A DNA stretch of 64,000 nucleotides from assembly GCA_027449965.1 (NCBI GenBank), contig DAIDKP010000011.1, positions 124,001 through 188,000 of the forward strand, in the 5' to 3' direction. The position numbers were made by a program, and so were the translations under genes. The notes beneath the pieces were generated by a model, which saw only the letters and a list, made by a program, of their open reading frames with translations, searched no databases and had not been told where the DNA came from. The DNA is from Acidobacteriaceae bacterium (lineage in GTDB: Bacteria > Acidobacteriota > Terriglobia > Terriglobales > Acidobacteriaceae). Shown one piece after another: positions 18,823 through 26,984 of this stretch. The stretch's first letter is position 1. Each line of letters opens with the position of its first letter.

Positions 18823-20157
18823 TTATTGGGGACTGGCCAACTCGGCAGGTACATCCTCTTCGTCGCCAAACTCGATTTCGCTCGTCCGAATCCAGGGCGA
18901 GTCGGCGGCAAGAATGGCGGCTCGTTCGAGGACATGCTCCAGCTCGCGGACGTTGCCCGGCCAATGGTGCCCGACCAGGCGCTCCATCGCCTCCGCGTCG
19001 ATGCGCTTGACCGGCATGCGTTCGCCCAGGCGATGGAGAATATGCTCGACCAGCAGCGGAAGATCCTGAGCATGTGTGGCCAGCGCCGGAGTGCGGATGA
19101 GAAAGACAGCCAGACGATGATAGAGATCGGCGCGGAATCGTCCGGCGCGCGCATCGGCGGCCAGACGCTGATGGGTGGCCGCGACGATGCGAACATCGAC
19201 ACGCACGGTTGCGTTTTCACCGACCCGCTGCAACTCGCCACACTCGAGGAAGCGTAGCAATTTGGCCTGAAGCGCCAGCGGCATCTCTCCGATCTCATCC
19301 AGAAAAAGCGTGCCTCCGTCGGCGGATTCAATGCGCCCGGTGCGTCCCTGTACGGCTCCAGTGAAAGCACCGCGGGTATGGCCGAAGAGTTCGGCCTCAA
19401 GCAGCGCCTCGGGAATGGCCGCGCAGTTGATGGCGACGAAGGGCCGCGCGGCACGATCCGAGAGCCGATGCAGACTTTCGGCGACGCGCTCTTTACCGGT
19501 TCCCGTGGGGCCTTCGATCAGCACGGGCGTACGATGCGGGGCGACGAGACGGACACGACGGCTGACCTCGAGCATCGCCGGTGCGCGACCAATGAGGCCC
19601 GGCAATGGCTCCACCTCCGACGCAATGCGGCGAGCGGACTCTGTTTGGACTGCGCCGGAAGACTCTGCGGAGACAGTCGGGAGCAGTGCGTCCAAAGGCG
19701 ACGCATCCAGCGCAGGTGCGGCATTCCAGGCCGCAGTGTCCGAAGGCCCGCTGCGGCGCAGGGCGAAGAGCAGTTCCTGATGGTAGCTGCAACGCGGCGC
19801 GCCTTTGACCTGCATTCCGTCGGTGAGCAACATGTCGACACGCGGATGTTGACGGCGAAATTCTTCGAGAAATTCGTTCAGATCGAGATCCGGCAGCCAG
19901 GAGTCGACCAGCACCGCTTCGATGGGCGTCTCGGTGGCATGGGTCCAGGCCGCGGCTCCGCAGTCGGCCTCCAGAACACGCCAGCGAAGCTCACTGAGCG
20001 TGGTGGCCAGATGACGCCTTTGACCGAGATCGGGGCTGACGATGAGCACGGTGCGTGTACGCAGGCTGCGCGGAAGTGCGGCGGCGGGCAGTGAAGCGGG
20101 CCGGTGGAAGCTGACCGGCGAACCAGGTGCCTGGGACGGGATGGGCTGGGACGACAT
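18823..20157 (-). CDS. Sigma-54-dependent activator (FleQ/FlgR type) lacking a DNA-binding domain
   Basis: A 444-residue regulator. The N-terminal third resembles a receiver domain with an aspartate in VLVDSWLPDLD, but lacks an obvious conserved Lys. The central AAA+ domain has Walker A GPTGTGKE, the GAFTGA loop needed to contact sigma-54, the FLDEIGEMPLALQAKLLRFLE Walker B region and the arginine-finger region RFRADLYHRL. The protein ends within about 25 residues of the AAA+ lid, so the usual Fis-type helix-turn-helix is missing. It stands 217 nt upstream of flgB, whose promoter is sigma-54 type, so it is the likely operon activator. GGAG 7 nt before the ATG at 20157 supports that start over 20163. 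Confidence 0.9.
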   Translation of the reverse strand: MSSQPIPSQAPGSPVSFHRPASLPAAALPRSLRTRTVLIVSPDLGQRRHLATTLSELRWRVLEADCGAAAWTHATETPIEAVLVDSWLPDLDLNEFLEEFRRQHPRVDMLLTDGMQVKGAPRCSYHQELLFALRRSGPSDTAAWNAAPALDASPLDALLPTVSAESSGAVQTESARRIASEVEPLPGLIGRAPAMLEVSRRVRLVAPHRTPVLIEGPTGTGKERVAESLHRLSDRAARPFVAINCAAIPEALLEAELFGHTRGAFTGAVQGRTGRIESADGGTLFLDEIGEMPLALQAKLLRFLECGELQRVGENATVRVDVRIVAATHQRLAADARAGRFRADLYHRLAVFLIRTPALATHAQDLPLLVEHILHRLGERMPVKRIDAEAMERLVGHHWPGNVRELEHVLERAAILAADSPWIRTSEIEFGDEEDVPAELASPQ

Positions 20158-20257
20158 GGGCATGCTCCAAAGAAAGAAGTGACGAGGCTAGTTCCGGAGA
20201 ATCGGTCGCAGGGGGAAAGGCTAAAAAAGAATCCACAGACGAACTGTCTTTTGCCCG

Positions 20258-20341
20258 GAACCGAACTGAACCAATCTGTGCAGTAGAACCGAAACGGCCC
20301 GGGCTGGAATGAATCGTGCTGTATAGCGCCTGACGGAACCG
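20258..20341. repeat. Cluster of GAACC(G/A) direct repeats upstream of the sigma-54 activator
   Basis: GAACCG or GAACCA occurs in the same orientation at 20258, 20268, 20286 and 20336, within the 229-nt space between the response-regulator gene and the activator. The first two are one helical turn apart. These may be a regulator-binding array or chance; no palindrome is evident. Confidence 0.35.
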
Positions 20342-20386
20342 ATCTTGACTGGGCCGAAGGCATAACAAGCCGATTGTATGACCCTG

Positions 20387-21130
20387 TCAGCTTTGTGGCG
20401 GCAGGGTGAGATCGGTGGGTGCTCCGATGGCCGCAGACGCCGACACGGGCAGGCGCAGCTCCAGCTCGGAAGGGACAAGGTAACCGCGACCACGTACCGT
20501 GCGGACCAGAAAGCCCGGGGGAGGATCTTTGAGTTTGCGGCGCAGATAGTTGATGTAGACATCGACGATATTGGTGGTCTGGGCTGGTTCCATATTCCAG
20601 ACCGCATCCAGAAGCTCGACCCGGGAGACACACTCGCCGCGACGCAGCATGAGGTACTCAAGCAAGGCAAACTCTTTGTTGGTGAGAGCGATGGGGGTTC
20701 CAGCACGGCGGGCCGTGTGCTCCATGCGATCCAGCTCGAGGTCGGCGACACGAAGCGTCAGCCGAGCCTCTCGTTTGCGTCGAAGCAGGGCACGGCAGCG
20801 AGCGCGCAGCTCATGCAGGCTGAAGGGCTTGACCATGAAGTCATCGGCCCCGAGATCGAGACAGCGAATGCGTGTTTCAACTTCCTGGCGGGCCGTGAGA
20901 ACGAGGACGGGAAGCTCGGCATCGGCGGCGCGCATCTCGGCCAGCGCCTGCTCGCCGTCCTTGCGAGGCAGGTTGAGGTCGAGGATGGTGAGATCGGGTG
21001 AGTCCTGGCAGTAGGCTGCGACGGCTTCGACGCCATCGGTAGCGCAACGGACGCGATGGCCGTCGGCCTCCAGACCACGGGTGAGGAACTGCGCCAGAGC
21101 GCGGTCATCCTCGGCTACAAGCAGTTTCAT
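20387..21130 (-). CDS. OmpR/PhoB-family response regulator
   Basis: Two-domain transcription factor of 247 residues. The receiver domain starts KLLVAEDD and has the phospho-acceptor aspartate in LTILDLNLPRKDG, the LVLTAR threonine and the FMVKPF lysine. The C-terminal winged helix includes TNKEFALLEYLMLRRGECVSR and VDVYINYLRRKL...VRTVRGRGY. The ATG at 21130 has GGAGGG nine nucleotides upstream. No histidine kinase is adjacent, so the signal is unknown; being just upstream of the flagellar activator, it may act on motility. Confidence 0.92.
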   Translation of the reverse strand: MKLLVAEDDRALAQFLTRGLEADGHRVRCATDGVEAVAAYCQDSPDLTILDLNLPRKDGEQALAEMRAADAELPVLVLTARQEVETRIRCLDLGADDFMVKPFSLHELRARCRALLRRKREARLTLRVADLELDRMEHTARRAGTPIALTNKEFALLEYLMLRRGECVSRVELLDAVWNMEPAQTTNIVDVYINYLRRKLKDPPPGFLVRTVRGRGYLVPSELELRLPVSASAAIGAPTDLTLPPQS

Positions 21131-21377
21131 GGGGTTCATCCCTCCGCAGAACGATGGCTGGACGAGGCTGCCATCGGAATTCCGCTGATCCTGTGTTGAT
21201 CACGTATCTACCTTCCGCCCTGGCTGAAAGATTCTCAAGGAAAAACCACTGAGTCGATGCGAGGGGGTTCCGTGATTGGGAGACTCTGAGAAAGTTTTCC
21301 CAAATCGCGCAGATGAGCTGTGACGCGGAGGGAAGATAAAGACCATATATTTCTGTACGACTTCGCTTTTTCTTCGC

Positions 21378-21383
21378 TATAAT
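21378..21383 (+). promoter_or_regulatory. -10 box of lexA, likely leaderless transcript
   Basis: A perfect TATAAT ends 6 nt before the lexA ATG. No Shine-Dalgarno lies between, so transcription would start at or within a base or two of the ATG. No convincing -35 box is seen 16-18 nt upstream. Confidence 0.55.
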
Positions 21384-21389
21384 GCGCGC

Positions 21390-21995
21390 ATGGCCATTAC
21401 ACGCAGACAAAAGGAAGTAGTGGATTTTCTGGAGGCGTTTGTCGAGGAAAACGGGTACTCGCCTTCCTTTGAAGAGATTGCGGCGGGACTGGGACTGCGA
21501 TCCGTTGCCACGGTCCACAAACACATTACGAATCTGGAGAAAAAGGGCTTGCTGGATCGGGAGCGCAATCGCAGCCGATCGATTGATCTGGTGCCGGAAG
21601 GAGCGCGCGTGCGCAACGGTCAGCAGGTGCCGTTGCTGGGGCGGATTGCGGCGGGCTTTCCGGTGGAGGCGGCGCAGACGGCGGAGACGATTTCCTTGCA
21701 GGATGTGGTGGGCAATCGCGACGTATTTGCGCTGGAGGTGCGAGGCGATTCGATGCGCGATGAGCATATTCTGAGCGGAGATTATGTGCTGGTGGAGCGC
21801 ACGCGGACGGCACGACAGGGCGAGATTGTGGTGGCGCTGGTGCGCGGTGCGGAGACGACGCTGAAGCGGTTTTTTCCAGAAGGCAACAGCGTGCGGCTGC
21901 AACCGGCCAATGCGGAGATGGCTCCGATTGTGGTGCCAGCCGGACAGGTGGCGATTCAGGGGCGTGTGCTGGGTGTGCTGCGCCGATATCGCTGA
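21390..21995 (+). CDS. lexA: LexA repressor, SOS regulator
   Basis: A 201-residue repressor-protease. The N-terminal winged helix (TRRQKEVVDFLEAFVEENGYSPSFEEIA, then SVATVHKHI) binds SOS operators. The Ala-Gly cleavage site is in GRIAAGFP near residues 85-92; the catalytic Ser is in VRGDSMRDE and the Lys in ETTLKRF. RecA filaments trigger self-cleavage after DNA damage. The gene stands alone, divergent from the response regulator, with a -10 box right at the start. Confidence 0.96.
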   Translation: MAITRRQKEVVDFLEAFVEENGYSPSFEEIAAGLGLRSVATVHKHITNLEKKGLLDRERNRSRSIDLVPEGARVRNGQQVPLLGRIAAGFPVEAAQTAETISLQDVVGNRDVFALEVRGDSMRDEHILSGDYVLVERTRTARQGEIVVALVRGAETTLKRFFPEGNSVRLQPANAEMAPIVVPAGQVAIQGRVLGVLRRYR

Positions 21996-22083
21996 GCTGT
22001 TTTTGGGAGGACTGGTTTCGCGAGGCTGATTTTGCAGGGAAACTGCGAACAGGCCGGGGCTGACTGCGAATCGACGAAACAAT

Positions 22084-22111
22084 GCGGCTCGCCGGTGAGA
22101 TAGCGAGCCGC
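22084..22111 (-). terminator. Hairpin terminator after trxA
   Basis: GCGGCTCGC and GCGAGCCGC form a perfect 9-bp stem with a 10-nt loop between convergent lexA and trxA. On the minus strand it is followed by ATTGTTT, so it most likely ends trxA transcripts. Confidence 0.55.
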
Positions 22112-22148
22112 GTTCATGCTACGAAAGATTGGTGAAGGCAGGTGGTGC

Positions 22149-22481
22149 TTAGCCGATGAGGCGGTTTACCTTCTCTTCGATGACTTCGCGGGGTACATAA
22201 CCGACGATCTGGTCGGCAACCTTTCCACCCTTGAAGAAAAGCAGCGCGGGGATGCCGCGAATGCCGTAACGGCTGGGCGTGGCACCGTTTTGATCGACGT
22301 TGACTTTGGCGACCTTGAGGCGTCCGGAGTAGGACTCGGCGACCTGGTCAACGATGGGTCCGATCATCTTGCAGGGACCACACCAGACAGCCCAGAAATC
22401 AACCAGAACGGGCTGCTCGGATTGCAGAACTTCACTGTCAAACGTGGCGTCGCTGACTTCCAACACTGCTGTGCTTGCCAT
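22149..22481 (-). CDS. trxA: Thioredoxin
   Basis: A 110-residue cytoplasmic disulfide reductase. The redox motif WCGPCK is near residues 33-38 (FWAVWCGPCKMIGPI), with the cis-proline region GIRGIPALLFF and terminal FKGGKV typical of TrxA. Electrons come from NADPH via thioredoxin reductase, which is not in the window. The start has AAAGGAG upstream. It is convergent with lexA, and a hairpin lies beyond its stop. Confidence 0.96.
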   Translation of the reverse strand: MASTAVLEVSDATFDSEVLQSEQPVLVDFWAVWCGPCKMIGPIVDQVAESYSGRLKVAKVNVDQNGATPSRYGIRGIPALLFFKGGKVADQIVGYVPREVIEEKVNRLIG

Positions 22482-23097
22482 AAATCTCCTTTGCGCGGAA
22501 CTGTCTCTTCAGTGTAACCGCACTGTGCTGCGAATTGGATGCTTGAAGGCAGGGCGAGGTCGCAAAGGAGCGGTGAAGAGCAGGAGAAAGCGCCTGGACC
22601 TTTGACGGTCGCAGGCGCTTAGAGCAGCCCTCCCCCAGAACTGCCCACCGGCTCAATGTAGGTTGTTTGAAAAGGAAATGCAACAAATCTTAGGTAATCC
22701 AGTAGGGTAACCAATTGTTGTGTTTGTAGTAACCATGCCTGAGCTGCCTGACCGGTGTTCAAGAGAGCGACAGTAGCCGGATCGATGGATTTCTGTGCAC
22801 TGCGGCAAGCCACAGCGTGGCGTGGTCATCCGGCGCGTGCATGGGTTCCCTGCCCGCACCTACCCCGCAGCGGCGCGAAAGCGCCGTGTTCAGCGATTCT
22901 GGCATCCAGCTATTCGGCCCCACCGCAGAGTGCAAGACTCTGATTTTTAGCAATTTATCTCGATTCATGAAGAATTGGCGAAAAGGATAGGCCAAAACGG
23001 TGCAGGACAGGCGGGTGTGCGCGGTTCGATACACTGGACGGTATCGAGTCTCCTATCGACTTCCATACCATGTCCCATATTGACTTCTGGAGCTTAT
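22482..23097. other. 616-nt gap between trxA and aroA with hairpins and an A+T-rich patch
   Basis: The gap between divergent trxA and aroA holds: a GC-rich interrupted hairpin at 22588-22620; an A+T-rich patch at about 22655-22760 unlike the surroundings; a 6-bp CGGCGC/GCGCCG hairpin with a GAAA tetraloop at 22871-22886; and CAGAGT-gcaag-ACTCTG followed by ATTTTT at 22926-22948. A 64-codon minus-strand frame (22813-22619, GTG start) stops exactly at the edge of the first hairpin and could be a tiny gene or remnant, but I recognise no family and see no clear RBS. Confidence 0.4.
22588..22620 (-). terminator. Stem-loop, possible terminator of a short minus-strand transcript
   Basis: AAGCGCCTG (22588-22596) pairs with CAGGCGCTT (22612-22620); inside, GACC/GGTC extends the stem past one bulged base around a TTTGAC loop. 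On the minus strand it begins at the TAA of a 64-codon frame and is followed by TTCTCCTGCTCTT, only weakly U-rich. Confidence 0.35.
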
Positions 23098-24405
23098 GTG
23101 AATTCTGCTGAACGCCTGATCCGCCCTGCCCAAAATATCTTTGGTTCGATTCGCCTGCCTGGCGACAAATCCATCAGTCATCGTTACGGGATGTTTGCGG
23201 CATTTGCCAGCGGCGTCTCTCGCTTTCAAAACTTTTCGACGGGCGCCGACTGCGCCTCGACGCTGGCCTGTATGACTCAGCTTGGAGCTGCGGTACGTCG
23301 GCTGGAGGATGGCACGGTGGAGGTGACCGGTGTCGGTGGCCAGGTGCATCCTCCGGCAACGCCGCTGGACTGCGGCAACTCCGGCTCAACGATGCGAATG
23401 CTCTCCGGATTGCTGGCTGCGCAGCCCGGTCAGTTCACGCTGATCGGCGATGAGTCGCTTTCGCGACGACCAATGGAGCGAATCCGCAGGCCGCTCGAAG
23501 CGATGGGCGCTTCGCTCACGCTCACCGATGGTCACGCGCCGCTGACGCTTCACGGCGGCTCGCTGCGCGCCATTGACTTCACCACGCCCATTCCCAGCGC
23601 GCAGGTGAAGACCTGTGTTCTGCTGGCGGGTCTGCAAACCGCAGGCACGACGACGGTCCGCGAAGCGATTCGCACGCGCGACCATAGCGAACTGGCGTTG
23701 CGCGCCTTTGGCGCGCGCATCGAGCGCTCGCTGGATCATGGCATGAATGCCGTTTCGGTGACGGGTCCGCAGCCGTTGTCGGCGATGGAGGCGACAGTTC
23801 CCGGCGATATCTCTTCCGCGGCTTTTTTCCTTTGCGCGGCTGCACTCTTCCCCGGCTCGCAGCTGCTGATCGACGGCCTGGGGCTGAACCCGACGCGCGC
23901 GACGCTGCTGGACGTGCTGACCGCGTTTGGAGCGCAGATAGCGGTTGTGCATCTGGAAGAAAAAAATGCTGAACTGGTGGGCACGGTGCAGATTACCGCG
24001 CCTGCCGAAGGCCTTGGTGCGACGGAAATTCGTGGATCGCTGGCGGCACAGTTGATTGACGAACTGCCAGTGCTTGCAGCGATTGCGCCGTACTCCCGCG
24101 GTGGCATCCGTATCCGCGATGCAAAGGAACTGCGAGTGAAGGAGTCCGACCGCATTGCGTTGACTGTCGCCAACCTGCGCGCGATGGGCGCTGAAGTGAC
24201 CGAGCACGAAGATGGCATGGATGTTCCCGGCGGTCAGCAACTGCACGGAGCCACGATCGACGCAGGCGGCGATCATCGCATCGCCATGGCCTTCAGCGTG
24301 GCCGGGCTGCGCGCGAGTGGTGAGACGCTGATTCGCGGGGCAGAGTCAGCGGCGATCAGTTTTCCGGAGTTCTTTGAGATGCTCGACTTTGTCGCTGAGC
24401 GCTGA
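23098..24405 (+). CDS. aroA: 3-phosphoshikimate 1-carboxyvinyltransferase (EPSP synthase), class II
   Basis: Shikimate-pathway enzyme joining shikimate-3-phosphate and phosphoenolpyruvate. The 435 residues start at a GTG preceded by TGGAGC; the frame is open 41 codons further upstream, but those residues do not look like the family. All four motifs used to define class II (CP4-like) EPSP synthases are present: LPGDKSISHR, SAQVK, RDHSE and NPTR. The substrate-binding GNSGSTMR loop keeps Gly where the CP4 enzyme has Ala. It stands alone and ends in a strong terminator. Confidence 0.95.
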   Translation: MNSAERLIRPAQNIFGSIRLPGDKSISHRYGMFAAFASGVSRFQNFSTGADCASTLACMTQLGAAVRRLEDGTVEVTGVGGQVHPPATPLDCGNSGSTMRMLSGLLAAQPGQFTLIGDESLSRRPMERIRRPLEAMGASLTLTDGHAPLTLHGGSLRAIDFTTPIPSAQVKTCVLLAGLQTAGTTTVREAIRTRDHSELALRAFGARIERSLDHGMNAVSVTGPQPLSAMEATVPGDISSAAFFLCAAALFPGSQLLIDGLGLNPTRATLLDVLTAFGAQIAVVHLEEKNAELVGTVQITAPAEGLGATEIRGSLAAQLIDELPVLAAIAPYSRGGIRIRDAKELRVKESDRIALTVANLRAMGAEVTEHEDGMDVPGGQQLHGATIDAGGDHRIAMAFSVAGLRASGETLIRGAESAAISFPEFFEMLDFVAER

Positions 24406-24431
24406 GCGGTGTGAGGACGATAGCTTCAGAG

Positions 24432-24475
24432 AGAGCAATGCCCGCGTTGAGTTTCCACGCGGGCATTGCTCTTTT
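24432..24475 (+). terminator. Strong Rho-independent terminator of aroA
   Basis: GAGCAATGCCCGCGT (24433-24447) and ACGCGGGCATTGCTC (24457-24471) form a perfect 15-bp stem, extended by one A-T pair, with a 9-nt loop and followed by TTTT. On the other strand it could also serve the convergent TolC-family gene. Confidence 0.92.
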
Positions 24476-24503
24476 CTCGCATCGCTACAGATCACAGCGC
24501 AGA

Positions 24504-26654
24504 TTACTGCATTCCTCCCGGCGAGGGCAGCGTTGGAACCTTGCTTGGAGCAGCCGGTTGCAGGCCAGGCACCACCGGCTGCGCGCCGACGTTGCCTGTG
24601 GTGGCATCCTGCATGTTGATGCCGTAGTGCTCGAGAGTGGTGGCCACAAGCTGGAAGAGTTCCGCGCGGTCGCGAGCGTACACCACGCGCGCGTCGGTCA
24701 GGTTGTCGTCGGCAGTCGCCAGATTGCGAACCTGCTGGAGCACCAGCGCGGTGGTGGAAGCGCCCAGCTTCAGCTTCTTCTTTTCGTCGTCCAGACTCTC
24801 CGTACTGAGAATCTGAGCGGCTTCCGCAGCCTGGATTGCCGCGCGATCATTGACCAGCGCAAATTTCTGGTTGACGATCTGCATACGAATCTGCGTGTAA
24901 AGCTGCTGCAGACGAAGCTGAGCCTGGCGATACTCAAGCTGAGCACGCGTCTGCTGAGCCTGGGCGACACGGTTGCCCAGCGGAATATTGACCGAGAAGC
25001 CAACACCCTTGTCTGAGCCGGAGCTGTTGAAGAGATTGCCCAATGTCGTGGAGGTGGTTACGGTTGGAAATGTTCCGGCAGGACATTGAGCAGCTGAGGC
25101 CCCAAAACCCAGTGAGCAAAACGGACTCTGCGAGCCGCCCAGCGCGCTGGAGCCGTAGAACGCATATGCATCGACCATCGGCAACAGGCCGTTGCGCGCG
25201 CCGCGCAGCGTGATCTGATCTTTCTTCAGCGAGAGAGTTGCCTGCTCCAGCTCTGGTCGACGTTTGAAGGCGGTCCTTACCAGATCGTCCACACTTTGCG
25301 ATTCTTCCGGCAAAGGATTGATATCGACGCGATCTGTGGGGATGATCTGCGCGTTCGTCAAAGCGGCATCATTGAGATTACGAGCAATGGCCTGCTTGAG
25401 AATCAACTGCTGATATTCAAGGTTGCTCTGCGCGGTGATCAGCGCCTGCTTGTCAGTGGCCACGGCGGAATCTGCCGTGATCACATCCAGCGGAGCCATG
25501 GTACCGATGGCAAGCTGCTTGCGATCATCGGAGGCCACCTGGGTGCTCTGCTGCAATGCTCGTTCCTTGGATTGCAGATCTTCATACGCGCCGACGAGCG
25601 CCCAGTAGATGTTCTCCACCTGGTTGACGGTGTAAAGCACCTGTTGACGGAAACCGGAGTCAGAGAGGCGGCGATCATAGACCGACTCCTGAATGAGGCG
25701 GCGATTGACCCACCAGCCCGCGCCCTGCAGCAGGTGTTGCGTGACCTCAGCTTTGAAGACGGAGGTCAACTGCGGACTGTAGGGGAAGAACGGGTTGTCG
25801 GATGTGACGCGCGAGTTGGTCAGCGTAACCGCCAACTGCGATCCCCAGAAAAACCCTTGGTTATACCCGAAGTTGTACTGGTCAGTGTTTTGATTGAGTG
25901 CGGTCTTGCCGCCGGAAAACAGCAGGTTGGACTGTGGCTGATTGGCGCGTTCAAGCTGTATGGTTGCAGTCACGTTTGGATCAATATTTGCTTCCGGCAG
26001 TGGACCTGCACCGTCAGCCGACTGCGAGATGCCGCCAAATCCGGTGGCCGCGCTTGCTCCGCTGCCGCCGGGTCCGCCGCCAGTGGCAGTAAGGGTCTGC
26101 GAAGCTCCGCCGAGCGTATTGGTGACGAGCGCAGAGGGCGCGCCGAGCAGGACGCCGCCAGCCCGCGCGCGCAGAATATCGGTATCGGCAATGTCGAGGT
26201 TGTAGCGCGCAATGGCGAGGTCGTAGTTGTTTTCAAGCGCCAGCGTCAGTGCGTCGCTGAGACTGAGATACATTTTGCCGTTGCGGATCAGGTCACCGAG
26301 CCGGACGGAGTTCATAAAGCTGGCGCGTGGCGCATGAACCGGCGCATACAGGCCAGGAAGATCGTTGAAAAACGTTCTCGCCTTGCCGTAATTGGTGGTG
26401 GTGCTGCGCAGGAACAGCGGGACGGTCGGCTCAGGAATCGGAGTCGCCGGAAGATCGCGATAGATTTTGTCGCCTGCGGTGGGCCTGGTGTTTTGCGCGA
26501 ACAGCCCGGGCGGCATGGCCGTGGTCAGGCTCAGCAAGGCGACAGCCGTGACGCGCAGTCGTGAGGAGCTTGCCCTCGTTGCAGTTTGCCTTGTACGTGC
26601 CGCGCGGCTTTTATCGTTTAACGCGGAAATTCGATTCGATTTCAACCAATCCAT
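24504..26654 (-). CDS. TolC-family outer-membrane efflux protein
   Basis: A 716-residue outer-membrane channel candidate. A basic N-terminus and hydrophobic segment ending in LFAQN form a signal peptide near residues 30-54. Two helical-barrel repeats are recognisable: LSLSDALTLALENNYDLAIARYNLDIADTDI in the first and RPELEQATLSLKKDQITLRGARNGLLPMVD in the second, plus a long helix of AQAQQTRAQLEYRQAQLRLQQ. It is longer than TolC (about 450-490 mature residues), with a Gly/Ala/Ser-rich stretch after the first repeat and a Pro-rich C-terminus. ATG 26654 has GGGGAG 6 nt upstream. No RND or MacB partner is nearby. Confidence 0.85.
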   Translation of the reverse strand: MDWLKSNRISALNDKSRAARTRQTATRASSSRLRVTAVALLSLTTAMPPGLFAQNTRPTAGDKIYRDLPATPIPEPTVPLFLRSTTTNYGKARTFFNDLPGLYAPVHAPRASFMNSVRLGDLIRNGKMYLSLSDALTLALENNYDLAIARYNLDIADTDILRARAGGVLLGAPSALVTNTLGGASQTLTATGGGPGGSGASAATGFGGISQSADGAGPLPEANIDPNVTATIQLERANQPQSNLLFSGGKTALNQNTDQYNFGYNQGFFWGSQLAVTLTNSRVTSDNPFFPYSPQLTSVFKAEVTQHLLQGAGWWVNRRLIQESVYDRRLSDSGFRQQVLYTVNQVENIYWALVGAYEDLQSKERALQQSTQVASDDRKQLAIGTMAPLDVITADSAVATDKQALITAQSNLEYQQLILKQAIARNLNDAALTNAQIIPTDRVDINPLPEESQSVDDLVRTAFKRRPELEQATLSLKKDQITLRGARNGLLPMVDAYAFYGSSALGGSQSPFCSLGFGASAAQCPAGTFPTVTTSTTLGNLFNSSGSDKGVGFSVNIPLGNRVAQAQQTRAQLEYRQAQLRLQQLYTQIRMQIVNQKFALVNDRAAIQAAEAAQILSTESLDDEKKKLKLGASTTALVLQQVRNLATADDNLTDARVVYARDRAELFQLVATTLEHYGINMQDATTGNVGAQPVVPGLQPAAPSKVPTLPSPGGMQ

Positions 26655-26984
26655 GCACATCTCCCCATTTTGTTGGGCAACACCAAGTACGGTTACTTTG
26701 AACAGAACCTTTTTCAACCAGGATGCCGAAGCGCTTTCCATGAGACGCGGCAGCCATGCCAATGGACGCATTTTCTGGTTCGAAAGCTGGCGCGAACCTC
26801 GAGCCAGGTATTCGACGCAATCTACTTCCAAGCTATACGGAAGCGCGCGTGGATTCGTTCCCTGACGCAATCCAGGCAGCGACAGCGCCGATCTCCGATT
26901 CCAATACCATCATCATAGAATCAAAGAGTCTGGAGACGGAACTCGAACGAGGAGAAACGGCGCAGCCGCGACGGGAAGCACACG
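26655..26984. other. 330-nt intergenic region between the divergent TolC-family gene and truA
   Basis: It must contain promoters for both directions. A TAGAAT at 26916-26921 on the plus strand could be the truA -10 box, but no good -35 precedes it. Frames open from both genes extend into this space without recognisable protein similarity. No repeat or hairpin stands out. Confidence 0.4.

Noticed and set aside
22755..22943. A 62-codon plus-strand frame in the trxA-aroA gap
   Set aside because: No RBS, proline/alanine-rich random composition, and it overlaps other equally open frames.
22975..23097. An N-terminal extension of EPSP synthase
   Set aside because: The extra 41 codons lack family similarity; a GTG with a good RBS starts at the normal family N-terminus.
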